64,000 nucleotides of DNA from Cohnella rhizoplanae (GTDB taxonomy: Bacteria > Bacillota > Bacilli > Paenibacillales > Paenibacillaceae). How positions within the stretch are numbered: position 1 is the first letter of the stretch; each line of letters starts with the position of its first letter. Both the position numbers and the translations under genes were made by a program. The stretch covers positions 1 through 64,000 of the forward strand of contig NZ_CAOJCN010000004.1 in NCBI RefSeq assembly GCF_948329515.1. The letters run 5' to 3'. This document shows, one piece after another, positions 52,155 through 60,105 of the stretch. The notes under the pieces were generated by a model. The model was not told where the DNA came from and did not search any database. It was given only the letters and a program-made list of their open reading frames with translations.

Positions 52155-52736
52155 TCACGGCTCCAATATCAGCATAGACATCCCGGCGATCTGCCGCAGC
52201 TTGTCCTTGTCGGCCGAAGTCCGCGTCATCACCCGCAGGCCCGCCAGCGCATTGTGCAGATATGCCGCCAACGCTCCCGCTTCGTATTGCCGGGTGAATT
52301 CGCCGCCGTCTTGTCCCCACGCCACGATCTCGGCCAGCAGCCGCTCCGTGCCGGCGAAGGCCTCCACGATCTTAGCGTCAATGCCCGCGTCGCGGTTCGC
52401 GAGCTCGGCGGCGGAGTTCACGAGCATGCAGCCTGCCGGCGCATCCGGTTCGCCGTCGATGATGGCATCGAACACCGCGCGCATCGCCTGGGCAGCCGTG
52501 GGAGATTGCTTGATCGCCGCCTTCAGGCGGGCGCCCATGCGCGCCTCGAACCGATCGATCGCCTTCAGGAACAACGTGCGCTTGTCGGTAAACGTATCGT
52601 AAAGGCTCCTGCGATGGATGCCCATACGCTCTACGAGATCGTTCATGGACGTCTTCTCGTAGCCTTGCTCCCAGAACAGCCGCATCGCCTTGTCCAGCAC
52701 GGCGTTCTCCTCGAATTCCTTGCTTCTGGCCATCAT
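52155..52736 (-). CDS. TetR-family repressor
   Basis: 193 residues. HTH: AMRLFWEQGYEKTSMNDLVERMGIHRRSLYDTF region at 14-46, then an all-helical ligand domain with AGCMLVNSAAELANRDAG, typical of the YxaF/LmrA-like TetR_C branch. ATG at 52736 or 52733 follows AGGGG; the GTG at 52742 is too close to it. Likely represses itself and the SDR gene through GAACGATC-type sites. Confidence 0.9.
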   Translation of the reverse strand: MMARSKEFEENAVLDKAMRLFWEQGYEKTSMNDLVERMGIHRRSLYDTFTDKRTLFLKAIDRFEARMGARLKAAIKQSPTAAQAMRAVFDAIIDGEPDAPAGCMLVNSAAELANRDAGIDAKIVEAFAGTERLLAEIVAWGQDGGEFTRQYEAGALAAYLHNALAGLRVMTRTSADKDKLRQIAGMSMLILEP

Positions 52737-52766
52737 GATCACCCCTGGCCTATGATAACAGGATTA

Positions 52767-52869
52767 GAACGTTCGGTAAAGAATGGCCGCAGCTCGTCAC
52801 CTCCCTTGCTCTGAACTCAGATTATCATATTGGGAACGATCAGTAAAGAATTATTTTTACCGATCGTTC
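52767..52869. promoter_or_regulatory. Three TetR operator-like sites upstream of tetR
   Basis: GAACGTTCGGTAAA at 52767-52780, GAACGATCAGTAAA at 52834-52847, and the reverse complement of GAACGATCGGTAAA at 52856-52869. The last two form an inverted pair 8 bp apart. They share the core with the palindrome before the SDR gene. Confidence 0.75.
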
Positions 52870-52913
52870 CCGTAATCAGAACCGGCCGTCCGTCGCTGGA
52901 TCGCATGCTAATC

Positions 52914-53990
52914 TCAATCGCGCACCCGGGGGATCCAGCCGCTCAGCTCCGCCCCGCCTTCCGGACGGTTAGCTGCGGTCAGGTCGCCGCCGTGCGCTCT
53001 GAAGATCCGCCGCGCGATGGCCAGGCCGAGCCCCGCGCCGCCCGTGTCCCTGCTGCGGGACGACTCGCCCCGATACAGGGGCTCGAAGATCCGGGGGAGG
53101 TCCGCCGGGGCGAATCCGGCGCCGTTATCCCGGACGATCAGGACGATCCGCTCTCCCTCCGGCTTGCATCGCACGACGACGAGGCCCTGCCGCGGTGCGT
53201 GCCTCGCCGCGTTGTCCAGCAGGTTGCCGATAGCGCGCGCCAGCTGATGGGCATCCCCCCGGATAAGGCAGGGCGCGGCGTCCGGAGGCTCCACGACGAC
53301 GGATAGGCCCTTCGCCTCCGCGGATCCGCGCATGCCCTCGACCGCGCCGCGCAGCTCCGCCTTGAGATCGAGCACCTCGCCTGCCCGGACGGTCTCCGGA
53401 TACTCGGACTTGGCATAGGCGAACAGATCGGACACGAGGCGATCCAGCTGGCTCGCCTTCTCCCGGCAGACCGCCGCGTACCTCCGCGTCTGCTCGGGCG
53501 TCGCGGCGATCCCCTGCTCGAGGCCTTCCAAGTACCCTCTCAACGCGAATAGCGGCGTCCGCAGGTCGTGGGCGATCGCCCCGATGAAGAAGCGCCGCTC
53601 CTCCTCCAGCGCCTCCCGGTCCGCGACGGACTGCCGCAGTCCCGCGACCATCGCCTCGAACCCGTCCCGTACGTCGGAGATCTCCCGGATGCGGGACGCG
53701 GGCAGGACGACGTCCAGATCGCCGCCGGCGATCTCCCTCGCGCCCCGGCCCATGGCTTCGAGCGGCCTGACGACCCACCGGCGGAGACCGTAGCCGAGCA
53801 GCGCTGCCGTCATGAGCGCGCCGGCCAGCGCGGCGATCCATAGTCCGGCATGGCTTGGACGCCCCTCCCCCAGCCGGATGCCCGCCGATCCCGACTCCGC
53901 GATCGCCACGGCGACGTACGCCGCCCACGAGAGCGTCAGGACCGTCGCCGGCGCCAGGACCAGGAAGCTCCGGATGCGCAGGCGCCTCAT
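52914..53990 (-). CDS. HisKA sensor histidine kinase, VanS-like
   Basis: 358 residues. Two membrane helices (about 7-28 and 47-68) with a very short external loop, HAMP, then HisKA with phospho-His in GAIAHDLRTPLFALRGYLEG, and HATPase motifs NLLDNAARHAP, DNGAGF, GGAGLGLAI. The small loop suggests sensing within the membrane, as in cell-envelope stress kinases. ATG at 53990 overlaps the regulator stop by four bases (ATGA). Confidence 0.93.
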   Translation of the reverse strand: MRRLRIRSFLVLAPATVLTLSWAAYVAVAIAESGSAGIRLGEGRPSHAGLWIAALAGALMTAALLGYGLRRWVVRPLEAMGRGAREIAGGDLDVVLPASRIREISDVRDGFEAMVAGLRQSVADREALEEERRFFIGAIAHDLRTPLFALRGYLEGLEQGIAATPEQTRRYAAVCREKASQLDRLVSDLFAYAKSEYPETVRAGEVLDLKAELRGAVEGMRGSAEAKGLSVVVEPPDAAPCLIRGDAHQLARAIGNLLDNAARHAPRQGLVVVRCKPEGERIVLIVRDNGAGFAPADLPRIFEPLYRGESSRSRDTGGAGLGLAIARRIFRAHGGDLTAANRPEGGAELSGWIPRVRD

Positions 53991-54679
53991 CGGGGCTTGC
54001 CCTCGAAGCGGTAGCCGATGCCCCATACGTTCGCCACGTACCGGGGCTGATCGGGATCGAGCTCGATCTTCTCCCGCAGCCGGGCGATATGGACGCGCAC
54101 GGTATGCTTGTCGCCGATGCCTTCCCAGAACTGGCCGAGCAGCTGCTCGTACGTGATGACCTGGCCGGGATGCTCGCTGAGCAGCCTGAGGATGTCGTAT
54201 TCTTTGGGCGTCAAGGATACGCGCGCGCCGTCGGCGAGCACGTCCCGGCTCGCCAGATCGAGCTGCAGCCGGCCGAAGTCGAGCAGCCTCGGCGCGGCAT
54301 ACGCGGGAGGCGCCTCCGCTCGCCGCAGCGCGGCCTTCACGCGCGCCACGATCTCGCTCGGCGAAGCCGTCTTCACGATATAATCGTCGCCGCCGATGCC
54401 GAGTCCCCGGATCTTGTGCAGATCGTCGTCGCGCGCGCTCAGGAACAGGATCGGCACGCCGCTGATCGCCCGGATCCTGCGGCACAATTCAAAGCCGTCC
54501 TGACCCGGCATCATGATGTCGAGCAGGATGCACTGCGCGCCGTCCGCCTGGAATCGTGCCATCGCCTCCTCGGCATGCCGCGCCGTGATGACCTGGAACC
54601 CGTCGTTCGCCAGAAAATCGCGCATCAGCTCCACGATGCTCTCGTCATCGTCTACGACCAGAACCGTCCGCTGCCGCAT
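53987..54679 (-). CDS. OmpR-family response regulator, VanR-like
   Basis: 230 residues. Receiver: VLVVDDDESIVELM, phospho-Asp in CILLDIMMPGQDG, Lys in YIVKTASPSE (the usual Pro after Lys is Thr here). Winged-helix: VSLTPKEYDILRLLSEHPGQVITYEQLL and HTVRVHIARLREKIE. ATG at 54679 lies eight bases after GGAGG; the ATG two codons earlier is too close to it. Direct repeats upstream probably bind this protein. Confidence 0.93.
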   Translation of the reverse strand: MRQRTVLVVDDDESIVELMRDFLANDGFQVITARHAEEAMARFQADGAQCILLDIMMPGQDGFELCRRIRAISGVPILFLSARDDDLHKIRGLGIGGDDYIVKTASPSEIVARVKAALRRAEAPPAYAAPRLLDFGRLQLDLASRDVLADGARVSLTPKEYDILRLLSEHPGQVITYEQLLGQFWEGIGDKHTVRVHIARLREKIELDPDQPRYVANVWGIGYRFEGKPR

Positions 54680-54785
54680 CCTCATAGCCTCCCTTTGGCG
54701 CACTGCCGCTATTCCGCCCGTAACGCTGCGTTGTATAGCCAGTATACCATCCCGGATCCTCCCGACGCCGCGGCCGACGGATTCG

Positions 54786-54812
54786 TGACGGCTCCTTGAC
54801 GGTATCGTGACG
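54786..54812. promoter_or_regulatory. Three direct repeats at 11-bp spacing, OmpR-type binding site
   Basis: TGACG occurs at 54786, 54797 and 54808, exactly one helical turn apart. That is the arrangement OmpR/PhoB-family regulators use. It lies in the divergent region between the regulator and the DUF2306 operon; TTACAGT about 30 bases on is a possible -10. Confidence 0.7.
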
Positions 54813-54894
54813 ATCGGGCATACCGATCCGAGACAGATTCCGGTTACAGTTAGAGCGGATAAGCCATCCACCCCCAATAAAGGAGCGATTCGTC

Positions 54895-55026
54895 ATGTCC
54901 TTCCACAGTCAGCTGCTGCTCTCCGCCAATCTCTGGTTCGGAATCTCGCTGCTCGTCTTCGTCGCCTTCCGGTTCGCCCGTCTGCGCGAGGGCAGAGGAT
55001 TCGGCGGACGACGCCATGACAGGTAA
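54895..55026 (+). CDS. 43-residue single-pass membrane peptide
   Basis: Starts MSFHSQLLLSANLWFGISLL, then VFVAFRFARLREGRG: one hydrophobic helix (about 8-26) and a basic Arg/Gly-rich tail. ATG preceded by AAAGGAG at good spacing. Its end overlaps the next gene start by 11 bp, so the two are coupled. Family not recognised; it may be a small partner of the DUF2306 protein or of the divergent two-component system. Confidence 0.7.
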   Translation: MSFHSQLLLSANLWFGISLLVFVAFRFARLREGRGFGGRRHDR

Positions 55027-55669
55027 GGCGCCGCACCGTATCGTCCTCGTCCTGTCGGCCGTCCTCGTCGCCTGGACGCTGCTGAACCGGCTCGTCATCG
55101 ATCCGCAGGCCGTCGCATTCCTCGGGCACAAGACCGGTCTCGCGCATCCGCTGCGGCTGCCGGTATGGCTGCGCGTACTGGATATCCATATCGCGTTCGC
55201 CTGCCTAGCGCTGCTGACCGGGGCGCTTAACTTCGCCGGACGGTCGCCCCGAGAGCGCGGCCGCCGGCATCGGGCGGTCGGGTACGTCTATCTCGTCAGC
55301 GTGCTGATGGTCGTCGTGACGTCAGGGTACATGGCGCCCTATGCCACCGGAGGCCGCACAGTCTCGATGGCCTTCAACCTGCTGAACTTGATCTGGATCA
55401 CCGTGACGCTAACCGCGCTGATACAGATTCGCCGCAAGCAGGTGGACCGTCACCGGCGATGGATGATCCGCAGCTACGCATTTTGCTTCACGAACGCGGC
55501 CATCCATCTGATGGAGACGGTCCTGAAGCGCCTGCTCAGCTTGCCCTACGAGACGGCCTATGCGGTCAGCGTCTATGCTGCGATCCTGCTCCTGGCCGCG
55601 ATCGCGGAGTTCGTCGTCCGTCGATCGTACGGGAAGCCGCAGGGAAAAGGCGCGGCCATGCTGCCGTAG
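55016..55669 (+). CDS. DUF2306-like integral membrane protein
   Basis: 217 residues with six membrane helices. Conserved-looking polar positions: VLDIHIAFACLALLTG, RHRAVGYVYLVSVL, DRHRRWMIRSYAF and NAAIHLMETV; the His and Arg residues in membrane borders resemble DUF2306/YozB-like families, whose function is unknown. Divergent from the VanSR-like pair and next to their binding site, so a likely target. Followed by a terminator. Confidence 0.8.
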   Translation: MTGKAPHRIVLVLSAVLVAWTLLNRLVIDPQAVAFLGHKTGLAHPLRLPVWLRVLDIHIAFACLALLTGALNFAGRSPRERGRRHRAVGYVYLVSVLMVVVTSGYMAPYATGGRTVSMAFNLLNLIWITVTLTALIQIRRKQVDRHRRWMIRSYAFCFTNAAIHLMETVLKRLLSLPYETAYAVSVYAAILLLAAIAEFVVRRSYGKPQGKGAAMLP

Positions 55670-55682
55670 CGCCCCGACGCTG

Positions 55683-55712
55683 AAAAAACGACTTCCGGAG
55701 GAAGCCGTTTTT
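55683..55712. terminator. Terminator
   Basis: AAAAAACGACTTCC pairs with GGAAGCCGTTTTTT with one mismatch. Serves the DUF2306 gene and, by symmetry, the convergent deacetylase gene. Confidence 0.85.
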
Positions 55713-55741
55713 TCGTATTTTGTAGACTTGCAGACGAAGAC

Positions 55742-57043
55742 TTATTTAAAGATCACGAACTTCAGATCCTTCTCCTTCAAATACTTGATGATCGCCGGCA
55801 GCGCCTCGACCGTGTGCTGGTCCTCATGCATCACGTATACGCCGCCGGAAGCCTCGACCTCGCGGAAGTATCGGATGATATCCTCGGCCTTCTTGGCATT
55901 CCAGTCCTCGGGGTCGCGATTCCATAGGAGCGTCTTCATCCGCTGCTTCCGGGCCGCGGAGACGAGCGCCTCGTCGACGGCGCCGTACGGCGGCCGGAAC
56001 AACGTCACCGGGTCATCCGTCAGCGACTCCAGCAGGCTGCTCGTCATGGACAGGTTCTTGCTCTGGTCCTTCGCCGAGGCTTTGGTCAGCACGCTGTGGT
56101 CCCAGGAGTGATTCCCGATGGCCATGCCGTGCTCGTGCGCATACACCACGCCCTCCGGATGTCGCTTCGCATTTTGGCCTACGAACAGGAACGTCGCCGC
56201 GATCTTCTGCTCGGCCAGAATGTCCACGATCTTCTTCGTCAGCGGAGAGGGACCGTCGTCGAAGGTTAAGGCGACTTCGTTGCTCGGCAATCCGAAAAAC
56301 TTCTTCTCCTCGTCTATGTCCACGACGACGTACCCCGTCTGTCTGGCGTCGTGCTGGAGCGAGGCCTGCGCCGGCGCTGCCTGCGCGGCGGGCTCCACAG
56401 CGGCCGATGCGACCGCATGGGTAGCGATCTCCTTAGCCGTACCCGGCCCGGCGACAGCGGCGACCTGCGCGATCGGCGTTTCCGAGGAGATCGCCTTCGC
56501 CTCCTCGGCGCGTGCCGGCTCGCTCAGCGCGGCGTCGCCCCTGCCTCCGGCGGACACATAGAGAACGGCGACCGCCCCGCACAGCAGCAGGAGGAGAAGC
56601 GCGGAAGCGCGCGGCCCGTACGCCGCGAATCGGCGAAGCAGCGGATCCCGGCTCCGGGCGGCAGATGGCGCTGTATGGCCGCCGCGTTCAACGCCGCCGA
56701 GCGGGAGGAGAGAAGACGCAGCCTGGCGAATCCGCTTGATCTGCTCCAGGTACGCCTCGCTGCATGCAAAATACAGCGTGTCACGCGACACGCTCGTGGT
56801 CCTGATCAGCGCGCTATAATAAGTATTTCGGTACGGATCCCACTTGGGGTACGGCGAGAGCCTCGCCCTGCCTCCGCTCAGCGGCCGCAAGGCCTCGAGT
56901 TCCGTGTACGTATGCTCGTCGATATCGATCGCGTATGTAAGCGGCTTGTCTTCGCGGATCACCGCGACTTCGATCCGATGCCCGCCATCCTCGGTCCGCC
57001 CGAGCGACAGCAGCTCCATCACCTGTATGCTGTATGTTTCCAT
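55742..57043 (-). CDS. Polysaccharide deacetylase (NodB domain) with N-terminal cytoplasmic domain
   Basis: 433 residues. Unusual layout: about 145 cytoplasmic residues (YSIQVMELLSLGRTEDGGHR, a predicted beta-rich domain), one membrane helix near 150-165, an Ala-rich linker, then NodB with all motifs: LTFDDGPSP, NHSWDHS, FRPPYGAV, WNRDPEDW and GGVYVMHED. It should face outward and deacetylate peptidoglycan or another GlcNAc polymer. 39 bp after the coiled-coil gene upstream; likely same operon. Confidence 0.92.
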   Translation of the reverse strand: METYSIQVMELLSLGRTEDGGHRIEVAVIREDKPLTYAIDIDEHTYTELEALRPLSGGRARLSPYPKWDPYRNTYYSALIRTTSVSRDTLYFACSEAYLEQIKRIRQAASSLLPLGGVERGGHTAPSAARSRDPLLRRFAAYGPRASALLLLLLCGAVAVLYVSAGGRGDAALSEPARAEEAKAISSETPIAQVAAVAGPGTAKEIATHAVASAAVEPAAQAAPAQASLQHDARQTGYVVVDIDEEKKFFGLPSNEVALTFDDGPSPLTKKIVDILAEQKIAATFLFVGQNAKRHPEGVVYAHEHGMAIGNHSWDHSVLTKASAKDQSKNLSMTSSLLESLTDDPVTLFRPPYGAVDEALVSAARKQRMKTLLWNRDPEDWNAKKAEDIIRYFREVEASGGVYVMHEDQHTVEALPAIIKYLKEKDLKFVIFK

Positions 57044-57082
57044 GCCCTCTTCGCCCTTCTGTTCCCGATCCCGATCTGCTCT

Positions 57083-57808
57083 TTAGTCGGCGGAGACCCC
57101 GTCCAACCGGTCCGCGCCGGTCGCGAACGGCGACGACAGCCGGCTGGTGAAGTCGTTCACGATCGTCAGCAGATGCGTCTTCTCCTGGCGCAGGGCCTCG
57201 AACTTCTGCTTCATCTGGGCGAGCTCCGATTCGAGACGCTCGTTCTTTTCTTCGAGCTCGCCGATCTTTCTGTTTTTCTCCGTGGACATGCCGTTGTACT
57301 TCTGGAGCAGGCCGGCATAGTTCTGGCGCTCGAGCTCGACCATGCCCTTGAGCTCCTCGACCTCGCCCGACAGCGTACCGTGCAGCTCCCGGTAATCCTC
57401 CATCATCTGGTCGACCTTCAGATTCTTGTCGATCAATCGCTGCTCGAGCTCCGCGATGCTCTTCTCGCGCTCCTCGATCACCTTGCCCAGGTTCTTGAGA
57501 TCCCGGTTCAACCTGTCCGTCTGCCCGTTGGCGTGGCTCAGCCGGTCCTGCAGGTCCTGGTGGCTCATCTCGATATGCTGCTTGTCCTTGATCATCTGTT
57601 CCACGGCAAAAATGAGGTCGAGCGACTTCTTATCCATATGGCTCTTATGGACTAGAACGGATTCCCCCGTCTCTTCGCCTGCCCCGGATGCCGCCGCTTG
57701 AGCAGGGGCTGCCGCCTGCGGCTCGTTCGATTCCTTCCTCAAGACCCTATCTTCATGCGGAGACTGCTGCTCCGCGCCGTTCTTCTTTTTAAGGAAGGGA
57801 GAAAACAT
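57083..57808 (-). CDS. Coiled-coil protein of unknown function
   Basis: 241 residues. N-terminal 50 residues are polar and Ala/Pro/Gln-rich, followed by HKSHMDKKSLDLIFAVEQMIKDK, then a nearly unbroken coiled coil (about 85-215; KSIAELEQRLIDKNLKVDQMM, ELEEKNERLESELAQMKQKF). No signal peptide or membrane segment. ATG at 57808 has AAAGGTG nine bases upstream; TATAAT near 57870 is the likely -10. Upstream of and probably co-transcribed with the deacetylase. Family not recognised; a scaffold role is possible. Confidence 0.75.
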   Translation of the reverse strand: MFSPFLKKKNGAEQQSPHEDRVLRKESNEPQAAAPAQAAASGAGEETGESVLVHKSHMDKKSLDLIFAVEQMIKDKQHIEMSHQDLQDRLSHANGQTDRLNRDLKNLGKVIEEREKSIAELEQRLIDKNLKVDQMMEDYRELHGTLSGEVEELKGMVELERQNYAGLLQKYNGMSTEKNRKIGELEEKNERLESELAQMKQKFEALRQEKTHLLTIVNDFTSRLSSPFATGADRLDGVSAD

Positions 57809-57950
57809 CGATGAATTCACCTTTTCTGGATAAGTGTTGATTCGTGTCGAAAAATGTTTCTTTCATTATAGATGAATTTTCCAATTTGTTAGCGGGGCCG
57901 AAGTACCTATTTGTATACCGGGAATTAGGCTAAAAGGAGGGATGATCGGG

Positions 57951-57992
57951 ATGATAGCGCCACCAATGCGGGGATACGGGCTAAATGATTAA
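57951..57992 (+). CDS. Possible 13-residue peptide with strong ribosome-binding site
   Basis: ATG at 57951 encodes MIAPPMRGYGLND and follows AAAAGGAGGG ten bases upstream, an unusually strong site in an otherwise empty gap. The stop runs directly into a hairpin. Could be a leader or tiny spore peptide; equally could be chance. Confidence 0.25.
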   Translation: MIAPPMRGYGLND

Positions 57993-58022
57993 AAAAGCCC
58001 GCCGCCGAGACCGGCGGCGGGC
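57991..58022 (-). terminator. Terminator of the GNAT gene
   Basis: GCCCGCCGCC pairs perfectly with GGCGGCGGGC (57997-58022), followed on the minus strand by TTTTTT. Confidence 0.9.
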
Positions 58023-58055
58023 AGGCGGTGCGAGCGACGGCGCTCGAGGGCCGCA

Positions 58056-58580
58056 TCAGCCCTCGGTTGCGCGGATTTCTTTTTCCATCACATAATCGTC
58101 CATGACGTAGCCGTTCCCGATATCCGCGACCTGCTCGCGCACCTTGGCGAAGCCCTTCTTCTCGTACACCGCGATCGAGCCGTCGTTGTGCCGGTTGACC
58201 GTCAGCCAGAGGGCGTCCAGTCCGCGCTCCCGGCACAGTCCCGTGATAAAAGCCATGGCCCGGCTCGCATAACCCTGGCCCCGGTGCGCCTTCAGCACGT
58301 ACAGCTTGCTCAGGAACAGCTTCCCGCCCTCCTCCTTGACTGCCAGATAGCCGACATTCTCGCCGCCGGCCTGCATCAGATAGTACTCGTAGCCTTGGGT
58401 CGCGATCTGATCCGCGATGGCGTCCGCCGACTGGAACTTGTCGACCATATAGACGATCTGCTCGCGGGACAGGAGCGCCCCGTAGTATTCGTGCCAGATC
58501 TCCTCGGCAAGCGCGGCCACCGTCGCCGCATCCCCGGTATCCGCCAGGCGGCATGTCCATGTTTCTTGCGTTTGCGTCAT
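58056..58580 (-). CDS. GNAT-family N-acetyltransferase
   Basis: 174 residues. Motif A LSKLYVLKAHRGQGYASRAM holds the R/Q-x-x-G-x-G/A acetyl-CoA loop (HRGQGYAS), and motif B is LWLTVNRHNDGSIAVYEKKGF. N terminus RLADTGDAATVAALAEEIWHEYY resembles PaiA/YokL-type polyamine or small-molecule acetyltransferases. Start ATG at 58580 after GGAGGAGGG. Substrate unknown. Confidence 0.9.
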   Translation of the reverse strand: MTQTQETWTCRLADTGDAATVAALAEEIWHEYYGALLSREQIVYMVDKFQSADAIADQIATQGYEYYLMQAGGENVGYLAVKEEGGKLFLSKLYVLKAHRGQGYASRAMAFITGLCRERGLDALWLTVNRHNDGSIAVYEKKGFAKVREQVADIGNGYVMDDYVMEKEIRATEG

Positions 58581-58721
58581 CCGATACCCTCCTCCGGCTC
58601 TCATTCCGTTCCGTTATGGCGGTTGAATAAAATGGATTTTTAACGCGAGCAGTTTGTCCAATCGGCAACCGGAAGCCACTCATAGAATGTCTCATCCTTA
58701 TTATTAGGGAGGTGAACAAGA

Positions 58722-59126
58722 ATGGCAATCGTCCACTTCAACGCGACTTCCGTGACGCCGATCACGGACGGCGTGCAGATCCCGGTACCTCAGACGCCCC
58801 AAGGGGTGGGGCTCGCGACCGTCATCTCCTCCGTGCCCTCTATTCCGAACACGGTCCAACTCTCAGCGTCCGTCGGCCTCCGGGGAGACGTGGGTACGGG
58901 AAGCGTATTGTTCCGTATTTTCCGCGACGGCCACGAGATTTACTACTCCCGTCAAGGCATCGAATCGGGCTTCGAGCAGTTCGCGCTCGTCACCTTGCAG
59001 GCGTATGACAATGCGGCTCCCGGCCAACACGCCTACACGCTGTCCATCGAGAAATTGACCGCCGGCTTAACGGCCACGGTTATCGGACCGATTAACCTCA
59101 GCGCAACGGTTTACAGCCTTACCTGA
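58722..59126 (+). CDS. ExsC-like exosporium/spore-surface beta-sandwich protein
   Basis: 134 residues, no signal peptide. Beta-rich with VLFRIFRDGHEIYYSRQGIE, FEQFALVTLQAYDNAAPG and YTLSIEKLTAGLTATVIGP. These resemble proteins annotated as exosporium protein C in the Bacillus cereus group (recalled similarity, not checked). Lacking export signals fits mother-cell synthesis and assembly on the forespore. GGGAGGTGA before the ATG. Confidence 0.65.
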   Translation: MAIVHFNATSVTPITDGVQIPVPQTPQGVGLATVISSVPSIPNTVQLSASVGLRGDVGTGSVLFRIFRDGHEIYYSRQGIESGFEQFALVTLQAYDNAAPGQHAYTLSIEKLTAGLTATVIGPINLSATVYSLT

Positions 59127-59176
59127 TCCAAGGCATTGCTGTACTGTGCTGTACTGATCTCTGGCACGATCGCAAA

Positions 59177-59214
59177 AAAGAAGCTGCTTCGAGCGGTCTC
59201 GAAGCAGCTTCTTT
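59177..59214. terminator. Bidirectional terminator
   Basis: AAAGAAGCTGCTTCGAG pairs perfectly over 17 bp with the arm at 59198-59214, loop CGGT, A-run before and TTT after. Between convergent genes. Confidence 0.9.
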
Positions 59215-59235
59215 CGCGTTGATGGGCCGTTCCGC

Positions 59236-60105
59236 TTATTGCTGCGGCAGCATGTTGTTGTAGATGCGCGTCGCATTGACCTTGCCCGTGCTGACGTCCT
59301 CGCTCGTGAAGCCCGACACGATGTTGCCTACCTTGAATTCCTTCTGCAGCAGCTCCTCGGACGGTTCTGCCGCCGTCGGGCCGTCGATGCCCATGGCCGT
59401 ATCCGGCGTAATGTTCACCCAGAGGTCGCCCACCTTGAAGCTCTTGCCGTCCGCGCTTACTTCGGAGATGACGCCTTCGATGTTAACCGCAGCTTTGCCT
59501 TTGATCGGCGCTTCCTCCTTGGCCGGGGCCATGTTGTTGTAGATGACGTCCGCCGTCACGCGGCCGGAAGCGACATCCTGCGAGGTAAAGCCGGACACGA
59601 TGTTGCCGACCTTGAACTCCTTCTGCAGCAGCTCTTCGGAAGGAGCCGTCGCCGTCGGTTCGTTGCTGCCCAGCTTCGTCTGATCCGTTACTTCTACCCA
59701 GAGGTCGCCGACCTTGAAGCTCTTGCCGTCCGCGCTCACTTCGGAGATGACGCCGTCGATGTTGACCTGTACCTTGCCCAGGATCGGAGGCTTCTCGGAT
59801 GCGATCGCCGAAGGCTGTACCGTCGCCGAGGGGGAGGCTACCGAATCCTTGGCCGGACCGTTCTGATTGATCGCGAAGATCCCTACCGCCAATACCGCGC
59901 ACGCCGCTACCCCGACCGTCCAACTCGTTACCGTCTTCTTCTTTGCCTTTTCCATTTTAACCAGCTCCTTCGATTGTATGGGGTTATTCGTGCCGTCGGA
60001 CTCCTGCTTTTCTATCTCGCGCATTAACTTCTGATAGGTGGCCTCGTTGAAGTTCTCGCTCGTTTTCAAATGAGACATCGCGGATTTATATACTGAACGC
60101 TTCAT
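59236..60105 (-). CDS. Anti-sigma-factor-like membrane protein with duplicated extracellular domain
   Basis: 289 residues. Cytoplasmic part (1-58), one membrane helix (about 61-80), a Ser/Pro linker, then two copies of an 81-residue domain at about 114-194 and 207-287. Each copy has VNI(D/E)GVISEVSADGKSFKVG, DLWV, a variable patch, then EELLQKEFKVGNIVSGFTS and IYNNM. Copies are about 80% identical, so the duplication is recent. The domain resembles DUF5666-type small beta-barrels. The start lies 20 bp inside the end of the ECF sigma gene, the usual sigma/anti-sigma coupling. Confidence 0.85.
   Translation of the reverse strand: MKRSVYKSAMSHLKTSENFNEATYQKLMREIEKQESDGTNNPIQSKELVKMEKAKKKTVTSWTVGVAACAVLAVGIFAINQNGPAKDSVASPSATVQPSAIASEKPPILGKVQVNIDGVISEVSADGKSFKVGDLWVEVTDQTKLGSNEPTATAPSEELLQKEFKVGNIVSGFTSQDVASGRVTADVIYNNMAPAKEEAPIKGKAAVNIEGVISEVSADGKSFKVGDLWVNITPDTAMGIDGPTAAEPSEELLQKEFKVGNIVSGFTSEDVSTGKVNATRIYNNMLPQQ

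Noticed and set aside
53991..54485. Upstream extension of the VanS-like kinase frame
   Set aside because: Lies inside the response-regulator gene in another frame; the ATGA overlap at 53987-53990 gives a normal kinase start.
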